From Rhodanobacter sp. A1T4 (lineage in GTDB: Bacteria > Pseudomonadota > Gammaproteobacteria > Xanthomonadales > Rhodanobacteraceae), in contig NZ_JACHCP010000006.1 of the NCBI RefSeq assembly GCF_014207185.1, forward strand, positions 394,086 to 458,085: a stretch of DNA of 64,000 bases, given 5' to 3'. Shown in pieces: positions 8,732 to 18,803 of this stretch (position 1 is the stretch's first letter; the number at the start of each line of letters is the position of its first letter). The notes under the pieces were generated by a model, which was given only the letters and a program-made list of their open reading frames with translations, ran no database searches and was not told where the DNA came from. A program made the translations under genes and the position numbers.

Positions 8732-9163
8732 TCAGGGTGTAACCCCCAGCAACTCCACATCAAACACCAGTGATGCGCCCGGCGGAATGGCATCGCCTGC
8801 GCCGTCGTCGCCATATCCGAGTGTTGCCGGAATCAGCAGGGTGCGCTTGCCGCCGACGCGCATGCCAGCCACGCCCTGATCCCAGCCAGCGATGACCCGG
8901 CCTTCGCCGAGGGGGAAGGTGAAAGGCGTGCCGCTGTCGAGCGAGCTATCGAATTTCTTGCCGTGTTTGTCCTTGGCGGTTTCGTCGTAGAGCCAGCCGG
9001 TGTAGTGCACCTGCACTTGCATGCCGGGCTTGGCCACCGCACCGGTGCCGACCTTCTGGTCGATCACGGTGAGCTTGTCCACGCTGCCGTTGGCATGCGC
9101 CTGTGGCGTGACGCTGCAGGCGGCGAGGGCGATCAGGGCGAGCAGGGGCAGCAACCAGCGCAT
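8732..9163 (-). CDS. FKBP-type peptidyl-prolyl cis-trans isomerase, lipoprotein
   Basis: A 143-residue protein with a lipoprotein signal (LLALIALAAC, lipobox Cys at residue 16) followed by one FKBP domain. Domain motifs include VQVHYTGWLYD, FDSSLDSGTPFTFPLG, VIAGWDQGVAGMRVGGKR and the terminal PPGASLVFDVELLGV. It is expected to be membrane-anchored and to speed proline isomerisation during periplasmic folding. It is a single-domain short form without the dimerisation helix of Mip/FkpA. Confidence 0.93.
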   Translation of the reverse strand: MRWLLPLLALIALAACSVTPQAHANGSVDKLTVIDQKVGTGAVAKPGMQVQVHYTGWLYDETAKDKHGKKFDSSLDSGTPFTFPLGEGRVIAGWDQGVAGMRVGGKRTLLIPATLGYGDDGAGDAIPPGASLVFDVELLGVTP

Positions 9164-9298
9164 GGTGTGAGTCCTTGGAGTGGTTTGATTGAGGTGTGAC
9201 TGGTTGAACCAGGATCGGTTGAATCGGCGCGAGGCAGATTCAATCAGCGAGCAATTGTTCTCGAAAACGCGGCGATACGATAGTCGTATTGCGCTTGC

Positions 9299-9856
9299 TC
9301 AGCTGACGGCTTCAGCGACACCCATTCGTCGCAGCGGGTCGATCGTCACCGACTCAACATCGTTCATCAGCTGCAGCTGACCATCCTGGATCAGCGCCTG
9401 CAAGCGCATGCCACGCTGCAGCAGCGGCAAGAGTTCGGCGACGGTGGTGGCGGAGATGTCGAGCACGGTGAGATTTTTGTTGCGACCCAACGATGCGCCG
9501 ACCTTGTTCCACCAGATGTCGGCTGTATTGCCGCCGTAGTTGATCACCACGACCTGGCGTGAGCGGCCGCAGGCTTTGCGGATGCGCGCTTCATCGGGCT
9601 GACCCAGCTCGATCCACAACTCGATTTCGTCGGTATAGGCCTTGCGCCATAGCGCTGGTTCATCCTCATCGCTGATGCCCTTGCCGAACTCCAGCCGATC
9701 GTCCGCATAGAGCGCGAACGCCAGCAGGCGTACCATCAGCCGCTCTTCGGTTTCCGACGGGTGCCGCGCCAGCGTCAGTGCATGGGTGGCGTAGTAATGC
9801 CGATCCATGTCGCTGATCTGCAGTTCGACCTTGTAGATGGTGGAGTTGAGTGCCAT
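9299..9856 (-). CDS. YaeQ family protein
   Basis: A 185-residue protein starting at ATG 9856 (MALNSTIYKVELQISDMDRHYY), which is the typical YaeQ N-terminus. YaeQ proteins have a PD-(D/E)XK nuclease-like fold; the conserved FGKGISDEDEPALW and DEIELWIELGQPDE blocks are present. Their cellular role is not established, although YaeQ was historically linked to RfaH suppression. The frame opens seven codons upstream, but the internal ATG fits family length. Confidence 0.9.
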   Translation of the reverse strand: MALNSTIYKVELQISDMDRHYYATHALTLARHPSETEERLMVRLLAFALYADDRLEFGKGISDEDEPALWRKAYTDEIELWIELGQPDEARIRKACGRSRQVVVINYGGNTADIWWNKVGASLGRNKNLTVLDISATTVAELLPLLQRGMRLQALIQDGQLQLMNDVESVTIDPLRRMGVAEAVS

Positions 9857-9937
9857 GGGCATGCCTGGTGACGACAACCCACCATTCTACGCCTTGCGCG
9901 GGGCAATCACTTGTTACGGCGAGCGATCCAGGCGATA

Positions 9938-11980
9938 TCAGTGCTCGTTCACCTGCAGATTCTTCACTAGCAGGTCGAGCTTGCTCTTCATGGCGTCCTG
10001 CGGCACCGAACCTTCCGCGGCGACGAATGTGGTGTAGAGCACGGTAGAAGAGTCGCTCGGCTGTCCTGCCACGGTGCCGATCTGGGTCATGTCGTCCTTG
10101 CTGTAGGCGATGCTGTCATCTGGCGGTTGACGATGTTTGAACTTGTCCCACCTATTGCGAAAGCTGTCCTCGAGATCGTCGGTGGGCGCGGCGTGCCGGG
10201 TTACATTGAATCGTTCCGCGTTATTGGCATTCGGCTTTGCCATGACATCGGTCACGTCCCAGGTCACCTTGCTGTGATCCCGGCTGGTGTTATCCGCGAT
10301 GTAGCTAAAACCAAGCTCCAGATAGCTGCCCGGATCGATCTTCTGTAGTTCTGGCATATATGAAAGGCTGAAGCGCTTCGAGTGGAAGCTGAACTCGTGG
10401 CCATAGTCGATATGCAGGTCGATACCGGACAGTACGGCCGGTAGCAGAGCGGTATTGGTCAAGTAATCCTTCCACTGCGCCAGTGTGCCGCCGTAGGATA
10501 CGTCGATGAAGTCACAGGTTGCCTGCATGTCAATCATGATGGGATATCGTTCGCCGGCAGGTGCCAACTGAATCATCGTCACATAGCCATCTGGAACGGG
10601 CAGTGAGAAAGACATCACCAGCGCGTTTCCGTAGGCCAACGGCCATAGGCGAACTTGCCAGTGTCGCCGGTAGACATCGTTGTAAACCGATTGCTGGGTT
10701 GGTTCGCCCAACGAAGTAACCCTGACCTTTTCCGAACCGATATCGCGGGAGAGCAACCAGCTTTTCAATATTAGATCCATCGACTGCCTGGCATCGCCGT
10801 AGAGCTGATTTGCCGACAGATCATCCGGTTTACGCAGATGCATCAGTAACATGTTTCCGCCAACGACACTGGTTTCCAGATAGCCATTTTTCGGCAGCGG
10901 CGAGCGATTGGGCTGCGAACTGGTTAGCAGCCAAGTGCCGTTACTGTTGCGGCGGATGATTGAAGGAAACGTGTGCAAGTCGGCACTGGCGTGTAGCAGC
11001 CGATTGGAACCGTTCCCGTTCGGAAACAGCTTGTCGGCGTTCTTTTCGCGCAGAGTCTTTAGCTGATCATCGGCAAACGCATCACCGAACTTCAGATAGG
11101 TCGTGCTGAAATCGTCAAAGGTTTTTGGCAGCGCAAATTGTTGCTTGAAAACGCCGGCCTGTGTGTCGTTGAAGAACGTTGGCTGATAGGTCAGCCGCTT
11201 GTCGATCACGGCGAGGTTGTCTGGCGCCTTGAGTAATTCATCGATCGGCAGTGCGTAGTTGAGGTTCTCGTTTGGTGATTTCATCAGCACGATGCCGATG
11301 ATCTTGCCGTCCTTGTCCAGCAGCGGGCCACCGCTGTTTCCGGGCGAGGCGGCAGCGGAAAAACGCATCCATTTCCAGCGGCCGTCCTGATCTTCCGGTG
11401 TATCGGAGGTGTACAGGCCGTCGCGAACAATGACGCCCGTACCCAGGGCATTGCCGACGGCGTAAACCGTCTCATTCAATTCAGGTTTTGTATCTGTCTC
11501 GAGTGTCGCCGTGTTTGGCGGCTGCTGGGTCAACGAGAACACCACGAAATCCTGACCAAGCGAAAACTTGATGATCTTGTCGATGGCATAAACGTGGCCG
11601 CTAGCATCGCGCAGCGCCGGTGCGCCCATCGGGCTACCGATGCCGATATCCAACACGTGTGCGGCAGTGACATAGCAATTTCCACCGAGTGCGAACGCTG
11701 TGCCGATGGATAAGTATTTGTCATTGCGAAATTGATACGGCAACAGATCCAGCGGCAGCGGCTTTTCATACGTAAGCGGGTCGTCGATCGGCTTGGGAAT
11801 GACCACTTCGAAGGTGGCGGCCGTCACCTTTTTCAAGACGCCAGGATCAAGACTGGCGGCAAGGCCGCGATCGCTGCAGCATAGGAAAAGGGAGAGAGCT
11901 AGCAAGGCGGCAGAAGCAAGCCGCGAGATAAGCGAGTGAGGGTGGAAAGTGGTTTGTCCAAAAACACGGGAAGCTTGCAT
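9938..11980 (-). CDS. Exported trypsin-like serine protease with large C-terminal extension
   Basis: From ATG 11980, behind AGGA, the product has 680 residues with a hydrophobic signal segment at about 22-42. The chymotrypsin-fold catalytic triad can be read as His108 in VTAAHVL, Asp144 in GQDFVVFSL and Ser216 in SPGNSGGPLL. About 400 residues follow that are not PDZ-like and that I do not recognise, with repeated beta-rich stretches. It is probably periplasmic. The upstream open frame to 12214 overlaps the divergent synthase gene and is not used. Confidence 0.8.
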   Translation of the reverse strand: MQASRVFGQTTFHPHSLISRLASAALLALSLFLCCSDRGLAASLDPGVLKKVTAATFEVVIPKPIDDPLTYEKPLPLDLLPYQFRNDKYLSIGTAFALGGNCYVTAAHVLDIGIGSPMGAPALRDASGHVYAIDKIIKFSLGQDFVVFSLTQQPPNTATLETDTKPELNETVYAVGNALGTGVIVRDGLYTSDTPEDQDGRWKWMRFSAAASPGNSGGPLLDKDGKIIGIVLMKSPNENLNYALPIDELLKAPDNLAVIDKRLTYQPTFFNDTQAGVFKQQFALPKTFDDFSTTYLKFGDAFADDQLKTLREKNADKLFPNGNGSNRLLHASADLHTFPSIIRRNSNGTWLLTSSQPNRSPLPKNGYLETSVVGGNMLLMHLRKPDDLSANQLYGDARQSMDLILKSWLLSRDIGSEKVRVTSLGEPTQQSVYNDVYRRHWQVRLWPLAYGNALVMSFSLPVPDGYVTMIQLAPAGERYPIMIDMQATCDFIDVSYGGTLAQWKDYLTNTALLPAVLSGIDLHIDYGHEFSFHSKRFSLSYMPELQKIDPGSYLELGFSYIADNTSRDHSKVTWDVTDVMAKPNANNAERFNVTRHAAPTDDLEDSFRNRWDKFKHRQPPDDSIAYSKDDMTQIGTVAGQPSDSSTVLYTTFVAAEGSVPQDAMKSKLDLLVKNLQVNEH

Positions 11981-12160
11981 GGTGCGTCCTTGATGTTCGC
12001 AAAATCGATGCCAAGTCAACGCTCGACATGGATCATTTCCGGGCGAATTCTTGCCCGAATCGAGTGTATTTAATGTCACTCGTAAGTACATATGATGCGC
12101 ATCGAAGCGATGATCGAAAGAAAGTGCAGGTGATTTGTTGCCGCGCACTACACTGGCTGC

Positions 12161-13051
12161 ATGAGCCTGCCCGCACCGCCTTATATTCGTGAAGCCGAAG
12201 CCAGCACTGTGCATCTACCTGCTGGCCCTTGGCAAACCGTGCTTGACGGGCTTTGCGCCGCGTTTCCCGCGATCAGCCGTGAGCAGTGGGTGGATCGCAT
12301 GGCGCGTGGGCGAGTGCTGGATGCGCAGGGTGGGGCGATCACTTTGGCAACGCCGTATTCGCGAGTCGGGCAGCGCATTCATTACTACCGCGAAGTGGTC
12401 GATGAAACACCGATTCCATTTACCGAAACGGTATTGCACGTCGATGAGCATCTGGTGGTGGCCGACAAGCCACATTTTTTGCCGGTGGTCCCGAGCGGCA
12501 GTTTTGTCGAAGAAACTTTGCTGCGAAGGCTGATGCGCCGGCTGGACAATCCAGATCTGGTGCCACTGCATCGGATCGATCGTGCGACCGCCGGACTGGT
12601 TTTGTTTTCGGCGAATAGGGCGAGTCGATCCGCCTATCAGGCGCTGTTCCAGCAACAGCGTATCGAGAAGCGCTATGAAGCGCTGGCGCCGCCGTTGGCA
12701 GAGTCGTCGTTTCCATTGACGCGACGCACGCGGCTGGTACGCGGCGAGCCGTTTTTCCGCACGCATGAAATCGATGGCGAATCGAACAGCGAGACGCGTA
12801 TCGAAGTGATCGAGTGCGGCAATGATCTCTGGCGTTACGCGCTGCATCCGATTACCGGTAAGAAGCACCAACTGCGGGTGCATATGTCGGGGCTGGGTGC
12901 GCCGATTTTCAACGATCCCTGGTATCCGACGTTGACCACCCAGGACGTTGACGACTATCAGCGTCCGCTGAAATTGCTGGCGAAAAGCTTGACGTTTGTC
13001 GATCCGCTTTCCGGCGAACTGCGCCGTTTCGAAAGCCGTCTGGGCCTGTAA
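12161..13051 (+). CDS. RluA-family pseudouridine synthase
   Basis: A 296-residue protein with the RluA motif II HRIDRATAGLVLFS, which contains the catalytic Asp, and the C-terminal RYALHPITGKKHQLRVHM block. The N-terminal 80 residues resemble an S4-like RNA-binding region (LPAGPWQTVLDGLCAAFP). It should convert specific uridines in rRNA or tRNA to pseudouridine; the exact site cannot be read. It is divergent from the serine protease gene, with an AT-richer shared promoter region near 12000-12160. Confidence 0.9.
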   Translation: MSLPAPPYIREAEASTVHLPAGPWQTVLDGLCAAFPAISREQWVDRMARGRVLDAQGGAITLATPYSRVGQRIHYYREVVDETPIPFTETVLHVDEHLVVADKPHFLPVVPSGSFVEETLLRRLMRRLDNPDLVPLHRIDRATAGLVLFSANRASRSAYQALFQQQRIEKRYEALAPPLAESSFPLTRRTRLVRGEPFFRTHEIDGESNSETRIEVIECGNDLWRYALHPITGKKHQLRVHMSGLGAPIFNDPWYPTLTTQDVDDYQRPLKLLAKSLTFVDPLSGELRRFESRLGL

Positions 13052-13158
13052 AACATGTTTTTCGCACGGCCAAGCTATGCCGCAACGCCGGCAAAATCAC
13101 CACGCACGGTGATTCCACGCTATCTTTCCCGGCAGAATCCGTCCGGGGAGAATCATTC

Positions 13159-15183
13159 GTGAGTGCACAGTTACCGTCCAGCGCCGCGCCGCGCGCCGAG
13201 TTGACCCTACGTGGCGTGATCATCGGTATCGTGATCACCGTCGTGTTCACCGCGGCCAACGTGTTCTTCGGCCTCAAAGCCGGCCTGACGTTCGCCACGT
13301 CGATTCCGGCGGCGGTGATCTCGATGGCGGTGCTGCGCTACTTCAAGGGCGCCACGATGCAGGAGAACAACATCGTGCAGACTGTCGCGTCAGCAGCTGG
13401 AACGCTGTCTTCGATTATCTTCGTACTGCCTGGCTTGATTCTGATCGGCTGGTGGACCGGTTTCAATTACTGGACGTCGTTCGCGATCTGCGCTCTGGGC
13501 GGCATTCTCGGTGTGATGTACTCGATCCCGCTGCGTCGTGCGCTAGTGACCAATTCCGATTTGCCGTATCCCGAAGGCGTGGCCTGCGCCGAAGTGCTGA
13601 AGGTGGGTGCTGGTACCGGCGAAGGGATCAGCGCCGAGGCGGCGGCGGAATCCAATCGCGCTGGCCTGATGGCCGTCTTGTGGGGTTCGATCGTTTCGGC
13701 GGTTTTTGCTGTAGTGGTGGCAACGCGAGTGTTCGCAGGCGATGTGGTGCATTACTTTCGCGTCGGCGGCGACAAGGGCGGTGTGACCGGTTTTGATTTT
13801 TTCCTTTCGTTCGCCTTGTTCGGCATCGGCCACCTGGTGGGACTGTGGGTGGGCGTGGCCATGCTGGTGGGGGCGCTGATCGGCTGGGGCTGGGGGGTGC
13901 CGCATTTCTCCGCGCTGGCACCTTTGACCGGGTCGATTGCGGAACTGGCCGGCGCCACGTGGAGCCACAAGGTGCGCTTCGTCGGCGCGGGCACCATTGG
14001 CGTGGCTGCCGTCTGGACGCTTGCCAAACTGGTCAAGCCGGTGATCAGTGGGCTGACCTCGGCAATGGCCGCCTCGCGCGCGCGCGGCGCTGGCCATGCC
14101 GCCTCGTTGCCGCGGACCGAGCAGGACATTCCGATCGGACAAGTCGGTCTGATTTCGCTGGTCTGTCTACTGCCGATTGGCTGGTTGATTGCCAACTTTG
14201 CCGCAACGGCAGGGCACGGGTTGGGCGATCACATCACGGCACTCGTCGTCGGTGGACTGATCTTCGTGGTGTTGATGAGCTTCTTTGTATCGGCTGTGTG
14301 CGGCTATATGGCGGGTTTGATCGGCTCGTCGAACAGCCCGCTTTCAGGCATCGGCATCATCGTGGTAATCAGCGCTGCTCTACTACTTGTATTTGGTCTG
14401 CGTTCGATGCTGCCCGCCGATAGCGAAAAAGCCTTGGTGGCATTCGCGCTGTTCATTACCTCGATTGTGTTTGCCGCAGCGGCCATCGCCAACAACAACC
14501 TGCAGGATCTTAAGACCGGTCAGCTGGTGGACGCCACGCCATCGAAACAACAGTGGGCGTTGGTTATCGGCGTGATTGCCGGTGCGGCGATCATTCCGCC
14601 CATCCTCGACTTGCTCAACCATGCGTATGGATTCGTCGGCGCACCTGGACCGCAACGCGCCAATGCACTTGCCGCACCGCAGGCGGGGCTGATCTCGGCG
14701 CTGGCGCAGGGAGTGATCCAGAACAATATCGACTGGGGGCTGATCAAGATCGGTGGTGTAATCGGTGTGGTGATGATCGCCATTGACGAAACGCTGCGCC
14801 GCACGACCAAGTCCGCACACCTGTCGCCGCTCGCGGTGGGCCTTGGCATTTACCTGCCGACGCAGAGCACTTTGATGGTGGTAGTTGGGGCGGTGGCTGG
14901 CTGGTGGTTCGATCGCCGCGCGGACCACACTTCGAAAGATCCCGAGGCGACCAAGCAACTCGGCGTGCTTCTGGCTTCCGGCATGATCGTGGGCGAAGGC
15001 TTGCTCGGAGTCGTTATCGCCGCCTTTGTGGCAGTTTCCGGCAAGGACTATCCGCTCGCCTTGGTCAGCGATGCGTTCGCGAGCGGCCCGGCGTTGTGGA
15101 TCGGTGGCGCGACATTCGCGGTCGTGATGATGCTGCTATACCGTTGGGTGGGGCGTCTGGGGCATGGCAACACGCCCCCTTGA
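13159..15183 (+). CDS. OPT family oligopeptide transporter
   Basis: A 674-residue polytopic membrane protein starting at GTG 13159 behind GGGGAG. It has about 15 hydrophobic segments, an N-terminal ELTLRGVIIGIVITVVFTAA helix, the family SIPAAVISMAVLRYF motif and NNIVQTVASAAG. OPT proteins of bacteria move small peptides or metal chelates by proton symport. Substrate and direction cannot be inferred here. It is monocistronic, by spacing. Confidence 0.93.
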   Translation: MSAQLPSSAAPRAELTLRGVIIGIVITVVFTAANVFFGLKAGLTFATSIPAAVISMAVLRYFKGATMQENNIVQTVASAAGTLSSIIFVLPGLILIGWWTGFNYWTSFAICALGGILGVMYSIPLRRALVTNSDLPYPEGVACAEVLKVGAGTGEGISAEAAAESNRAGLMAVLWGSIVSAVFAVVVATRVFAGDVVHYFRVGGDKGGVTGFDFFLSFALFGIGHLVGLWVGVAMLVGALIGWGWGVPHFSALAPLTGSIAELAGATWSHKVRFVGAGTIGVAAVWTLAKLVKPVISGLTSAMAASRARGAGHAASLPRTEQDIPIGQVGLISLVCLLPIGWLIANFAATAGHGLGDHITALVVGGLIFVVLMSFFVSAVCGYMAGLIGSSNSPLSGIGIIVVISAALLLVFGLRSMLPADSEKALVAFALFITSIVFAAAAIANNNLQDLKTGQLVDATPSKQQWALVIGVIAGAAIIPPILDLLNHAYGFVGAPGPQRANALAAPQAGLISALAQGVIQNNIDWGLIKIGGVIGVVMIAIDETLRRTTKSAHLSPLAVGLGIYLPTQSTLMVVVGAVAGWWFDRRADHTSKDPEATKQLGVLLASGMIVGEGLLGVVIAAFVAVSGKDYPLALVSDAFASGPALWIGGATFAVVMMLLYRWVGRLGHGNTPP

Positions 15184-15330
15184 TACACTTTGCGTTCGCG
15201 CGGTGTCAGCGGCCGCTTCAGGCCACGGCTTATCGATAGCAACGAAGACGATCGCAGGCAACAGGTTATTTACGACCTGAAATAGGTGAGGCTTTACACT
15301 AGACCGCTATCAGAGGGAGTTCGTCGTCGC

Positions 15331-17985
15331 GTGAAGCCACAGGGCGCAGAGCCACAAGACGTGCAGCAGGAAAAGATTGAGCCGGCTTTGAGCGCCGAAC
15401 AGGCCCTGGCACCGCCAAGCCAGCGCATGGTGATACTGCGTCGGCTGGCCGGGCCGCTGTTCTCGGTAGCCATGCTGTGCCTGGCGCTGTGGGCACTGCA
15501 TTTGCTGGCCAAAGAGGTGGATTACCACCAGGTTCGCAAGTACGTGAACCGGCTGTCGCGTCCGCGGCTGCTGCTGGCTGCGCTGTTCACTGCACTGGGT
15601 TATGCGGTGATGACGTTGTACGACCGTTACGCGCTGATCTCGATCGGGCGAAAGCTGCCGTGGCGACGGGTCAGCTTGATCTCGTTTATCAGTTACGCCT
15701 TCAGCAACGCCGTGGGCATGTCGTTGCTGGTGTCGGGTTCGATCCGCTATCGCTTCTACATACAGAACGGCTTGACTACCGCGGAGGTGGCCAAGGTGGT
15801 GCTGTTCTGCACCACCAGCTTCTGGTTGGGCTTGCTGGCATTGACCGGCGTCACGTTGCTGTGCATACCGCTGCCGCTGGATTTCCCGATGGCGCCTTTA
15901 CGCATGATGGCGGAACTGCGTATCCCGATTGCGATGGCGCTGACTTTGGTGCCGCTGCTGTGGCTTGCTGGCGGTTTGTTGCATCGGCCACTGCGTATTT
16001 TTCGCCTGCGCATCAACATGCCATCGGTATCGACCGGCTTTCGGCAGATCCTGATTGGTGCGTTTGACTGGGGTCTGGCGGCTGCGGTGCTGTACATACT
16101 GATGCCCGATCAGCTCAACAACGGTTTCGGGCATTTCCTGGCGATCTTCGTGATCGCGCAGATCGCCGGCTTGATCAGTCATGTGCCCGGCGGGCTGGGC
16201 GTATTCGAGGCGATCATGCTGGCCGGTTTTGGTGCCACCGGCAACGAGGCGTTGGCAGCGCCCATCCTCGGCGCGCTGGTGGTGTTCCGGGTGGTCTACT
16301 ATCTGCTGCCGCTGTGCGGCGCCATCGTGATGGTGCTGCAGCGAGAGGCGCGCGGCATCCGTGAGAAGTCGCTGCTGTCGCCGTGGTTCACCGGCTTGTT
16401 GCCATCGTTTTTTGCCGGGTTGACCCTGGTTTCCGGCGCGGTACTGCTGTTCTCCGGTGCTACGCGTGCGCTGCCCAACCGCATGGAGATGCTGCGCGAG
16501 GTGCTCCCGCTGTCCGTGCTGGAGGTGTCGCATCTGCTGGCCAGCGTGATCGGCATGCTGCTGCTGATTCTCGCGCGTGGGCTGCAGCGTCGGCTCGATG
16601 CGGCGTATGTGCTCACGCTGATCCTGCTGGTGGCCGGTGCGATCTTTTCGCTGCTCAAGGGCATCGACTACGAAGAAGCAACCCTGCTCACCCTGCTGGC
16701 GATGGCGCTGGCGCCGGCGCATCGGTTGTTCTACCGACGCGCTTCGCTGTTCAGCACCACGTTTTCGTTGGGCTGGATTCTGGCGATTCTTGCGGTGCTG
16801 AGCTGCGCGGTGTGGCTGGTAACGTTCAGCTTCAAGCACGTCGACTACAGCAACAGCCTGTGGTGGGAATTCAGCTTCCATGAAGGTGGTGCACCGCGTG
16901 CGCTGCGAGCGCTGGTGGCGGCGGCGGCGGCGGGCATGCTGTTTGCGCTGGCCAGTTTGATCAAGCCAGTCAAGTTGCATCGCGAACCTCCCACGGAAAC
17001 GGAGCTGGCACAGGCGCTGCCACTGATCAAACAGTTTCCATCGGCGCAGGCGCATCTGGCGCTGATGGGTGACAAGACCTTGCTGTTCGACGCCGAACAC
17101 AGGGCGTTTGTGATGTACGACATTGAAGGCCGCAGCTGGGTCACGATGGGCGATCCGGTAGGCGCGAATGAGGATGTTCGCCGCGAGCTGGTATGGGCTT
17201 TTCTGGAACAGTGCGAACGCGCAGGTGGATGGCCGGTTTTTTATCAGGTCAGCCCGGCGGATCTCGACCTGTATCTCGAAGTGGGCATGAACCTGCTGAA
17301 GATCGGCGAAGAAGCACGCGTGCGTCTGGACGGTTTCAACCTCGACGGCAAATCGAAAAAGGTGCTGCGCAACACAGTCAACAAACTCGGTCGCGATGGC
17401 CTGCGGCTGGAGATCGTGCCGGCCGAAGCGGTGGCAGCGTTGATGCCGCAGATCAAGCAGATTTCCGATGCGTGGATGGGCGACAAGCGCGGGCGCGAAA
17501 AACGCTTTTCGCTAGGCGCGTTCGACCCACGTTACCTGGTGCGTACGCCGATGGCGCTGGTGTGGCAGAACGACAAGCTGGTGGCCTTTGCCAACCTGTT
17601 TCTGACGGAAACACGTGAGGAAGCCTCGGTCGATCTGATGCGCTTTTTGCCCGATGGCCCCACCGGCATCATGGATTATCTGTTCGTGGAGCTGATGCAG
17701 TGGGCCAAGAGTGAGGGCTATCGCTGGTTCAACCTCGGCATGGCACCGTTGGCCGGTCTGCAGAACCGACGGCAGGCACCGTTGTGGAATCGCTTCGGCG
17801 CGTTGGTATTCGGACGTGGCGAGCGTTTCTACAACTTCCGCGGGCTGCAGCGCTACAAGGACAAGTTCGATCCGGAATGGGAACCGCGTTACATGGCTGT
17901 GCCTGGTGGTATTGCCTTGCCAATGATTCTAACCAACGTTGCCAGCCTCATCGCTGGCGGCCTCACGGGTGTTGTACGTCGATGA
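15331..17985 (+). CDS. mprF: Bifunctional lysylphosphatidylglycerol synthase/flippase MprF
   Basis: The preferred start is GTG 15331, with GGGAG upstream, giving 884 residues; GTG 15286 in frame is possible. An N-terminal flippase of about 14 hydrophobic segments (residues about 30-550) is followed by a soluble DUF2156 aminoacyl-transferase domain (about 570-870). Transferase motifs include DGFNLDGKSKKVLRNTVNK and GYRWFNLGMAPLAG. It uses Lys-tRNA to lysinylate phosphatidylglycerol and then flips it outward, lowering surface charge against cationic peptides. The stop overlaps the virJ start by ATGA. Confidence 0.93.
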   Translation: MKPQGAEPQDVQQEKIEPALSAEQALAPPSQRMVILRRLAGPLFSVAMLCLALWALHLLAKEVDYHQVRKYVNRLSRPRLLLAALFTALGYAVMTLYDRYALISIGRKLPWRRVSLISFISYAFSNAVGMSLLVSGSIRYRFYIQNGLTTAEVAKVVLFCTTSFWLGLLALTGVTLLCIPLPLDFPMAPLRMMAELRIPIAMALTLVPLLWLAGGLLHRPLRIFRLRINMPSVSTGFRQILIGAFDWGLAAAVLYILMPDQLNNGFGHFLAIFVIAQIAGLISHVPGGLGVFEAIMLAGFGATGNEALAAPILGALVVFRVVYYLLPLCGAIVMVLQREARGIREKSLLSPWFTGLLPSFFAGLTLVSGAVLLFSGATRALPNRMEMLREVLPLSVLEVSHLLASVIGMLLLILARGLQRRLDAAYVLTLILLVAGAIFSLLKGIDYEEATLLTLLAMALAPAHRLFYRRASLFSTTFSLGWILAILAVLSCAVWLVTFSFKHVDYSNSLWWEFSFHEGGAPRALRALVAAAAAGMLFALASLIKPVKLHREPPTETELAQALPLIKQFPSAQAHLALMGDKTLLFDAEHRAFVMYDIEGRSWVTMGDPVGANEDVRRELVWAFLEQCERAGGWPVFYQVSPADLDLYLEVGMNLLKIGEEARVRLDGFNLDGKSKKVLRNTVNKLGRDGLRLEIVPAEAVAALMPQIKQISDAWMGDKRGREKRFSLGAFDPRYLVRTPMALVWQNDKLVAFANLFLTETREEASVDLMRFLPDGPTGIMDYLFVELMQWAKSEGYRWFNLGMAPLAGLQNRRQAPLWNRFGALVFGRGERFYNFRGLQRYKDKFDPEWEPRYMAVPGGIALPMILTNVASLIAGGLTGVVRR

Positions 17986-18803
17986 AAAGCAGGCCGATGA
18001 AACGCAAGAAGCTGGTTGTGCTGGCCGTCGTGGTCGTCGTTGCTGTGGTGGTGTTGCTGATATGGCAGCCGTTCGCCCGCGTCAGTCTCGAAAGCGTTGC
18101 TGTGCCGATGCAGGTGAGCAGCTTCAGCTCGCCGCCACCGGCTGGCAAAAGCGACGTGATGGCAATCATCTATTCCGGCGACGGCGGCTGGGCCGATCTG
18201 GATCGACGCCTGGGCATCGCCTTCATCGATCGTGGTATTCCCGTGCTCGGGATCAACACCTTCAAGTACTACTGGCGCAACCGCACGGCTGACGAATCCG
18301 CTGCTGAACTCGATGCGCTGATGACCAAGTACACCGCGGCATGGAACAAGCCACGCATCTGGCTGATCGGCTATTCCTTCGGTGCCGATCTGCTGCCCAC
18401 ACTCGTCAACAAGCTCAGTCCCGCCAATCGTGCGCGTATCACCCAGATGGTGTTGCTGGCACCGAGCAAAGAGGTCAATTTCGAAATTGAGCTCCAGGGT
18501 TACATGATCAAGCAGGGCTGGTTTCAGGACCACTTCAAGTCGCTGATGGAAAGCATCAACCCGATCAAGGAATACGACGCCATGCCGCCGTTGCAGGCGC
18601 TCGACAACAAGCCACCAGTAGTCTGCTACTACGGCCTCGACGATGCGGATGACACCGTCTGCACCGAGCCGAACGTGCCCAAGTGGATCGTCATGCATCC
18701 GAAGAAGGGCGATCACCATTTCCAAGGTGGCTACCAGCCACTGGCCAAGCAGATGATGGATGAGTTGCCAGTGCAGGTATCCACAGTGGGCGCCACGCGC
18801 TGA
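17982..18803 (+). CDS. virJ: VirJ/AcvB-type periplasmic hydrolase
   Basis: A 273-residue protein starting at ATG 17982, overlapping the mprF stop, so translational coupling is likely. An N-terminal membrane anchor (LVVLAVVVVVAVVVLLIW) precedes an alpha/beta hydrolase fold with the VirJ motifs YSGDGGWADLDRRLG and the nucleophile elbow IGYSFGADLLP. His in KKGDHHFQGGY completes the likely triad. In Agrobacterium and Rhizobium, AcvB next to LpiA/MprF hydrolyses lysyl-phosphatidylglycerol, so here MprF and VirJ probably make and trim the same lipid. Confidence 0.9.
   Translation: MKSRPMKRKKLVVLAVVVVVAVVVLLIWQPFARVSLESVAVPMQVSSFSSPPPAGKSDVMAIIYSGDGGWADLDRRLGIAFIDRGIPVLGINTFKYYWRNRTADESAAELDALMTKYTAAWNKPRIWLIGYSFGADLLPTLVNKLSPANRARITQMVLLAPSKEVNFEIELQGYMIKQGWFQDHFKSLMESINPIKEYDAMPPLQALDNKPPVVCYYGLDDADDTVCTEPNVPKWIVMHPKKGDHHFQGGYQPLAKQMMDELPVQVSTVGATR

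Noticed and set aside
13095..13114. Hairpin AATCACC...GGTGATT before the OPT transporter
   Set aside because: Short stem, no T run, close to the promoter region; no clear role can be supported.
16845..17144. Long antisense frames inside mprF and many other genes
   Set aside because: Composition (Arg/His/Gln-rich) and lack of ribosome sites show they are shadows of GC-rich coding sequence.
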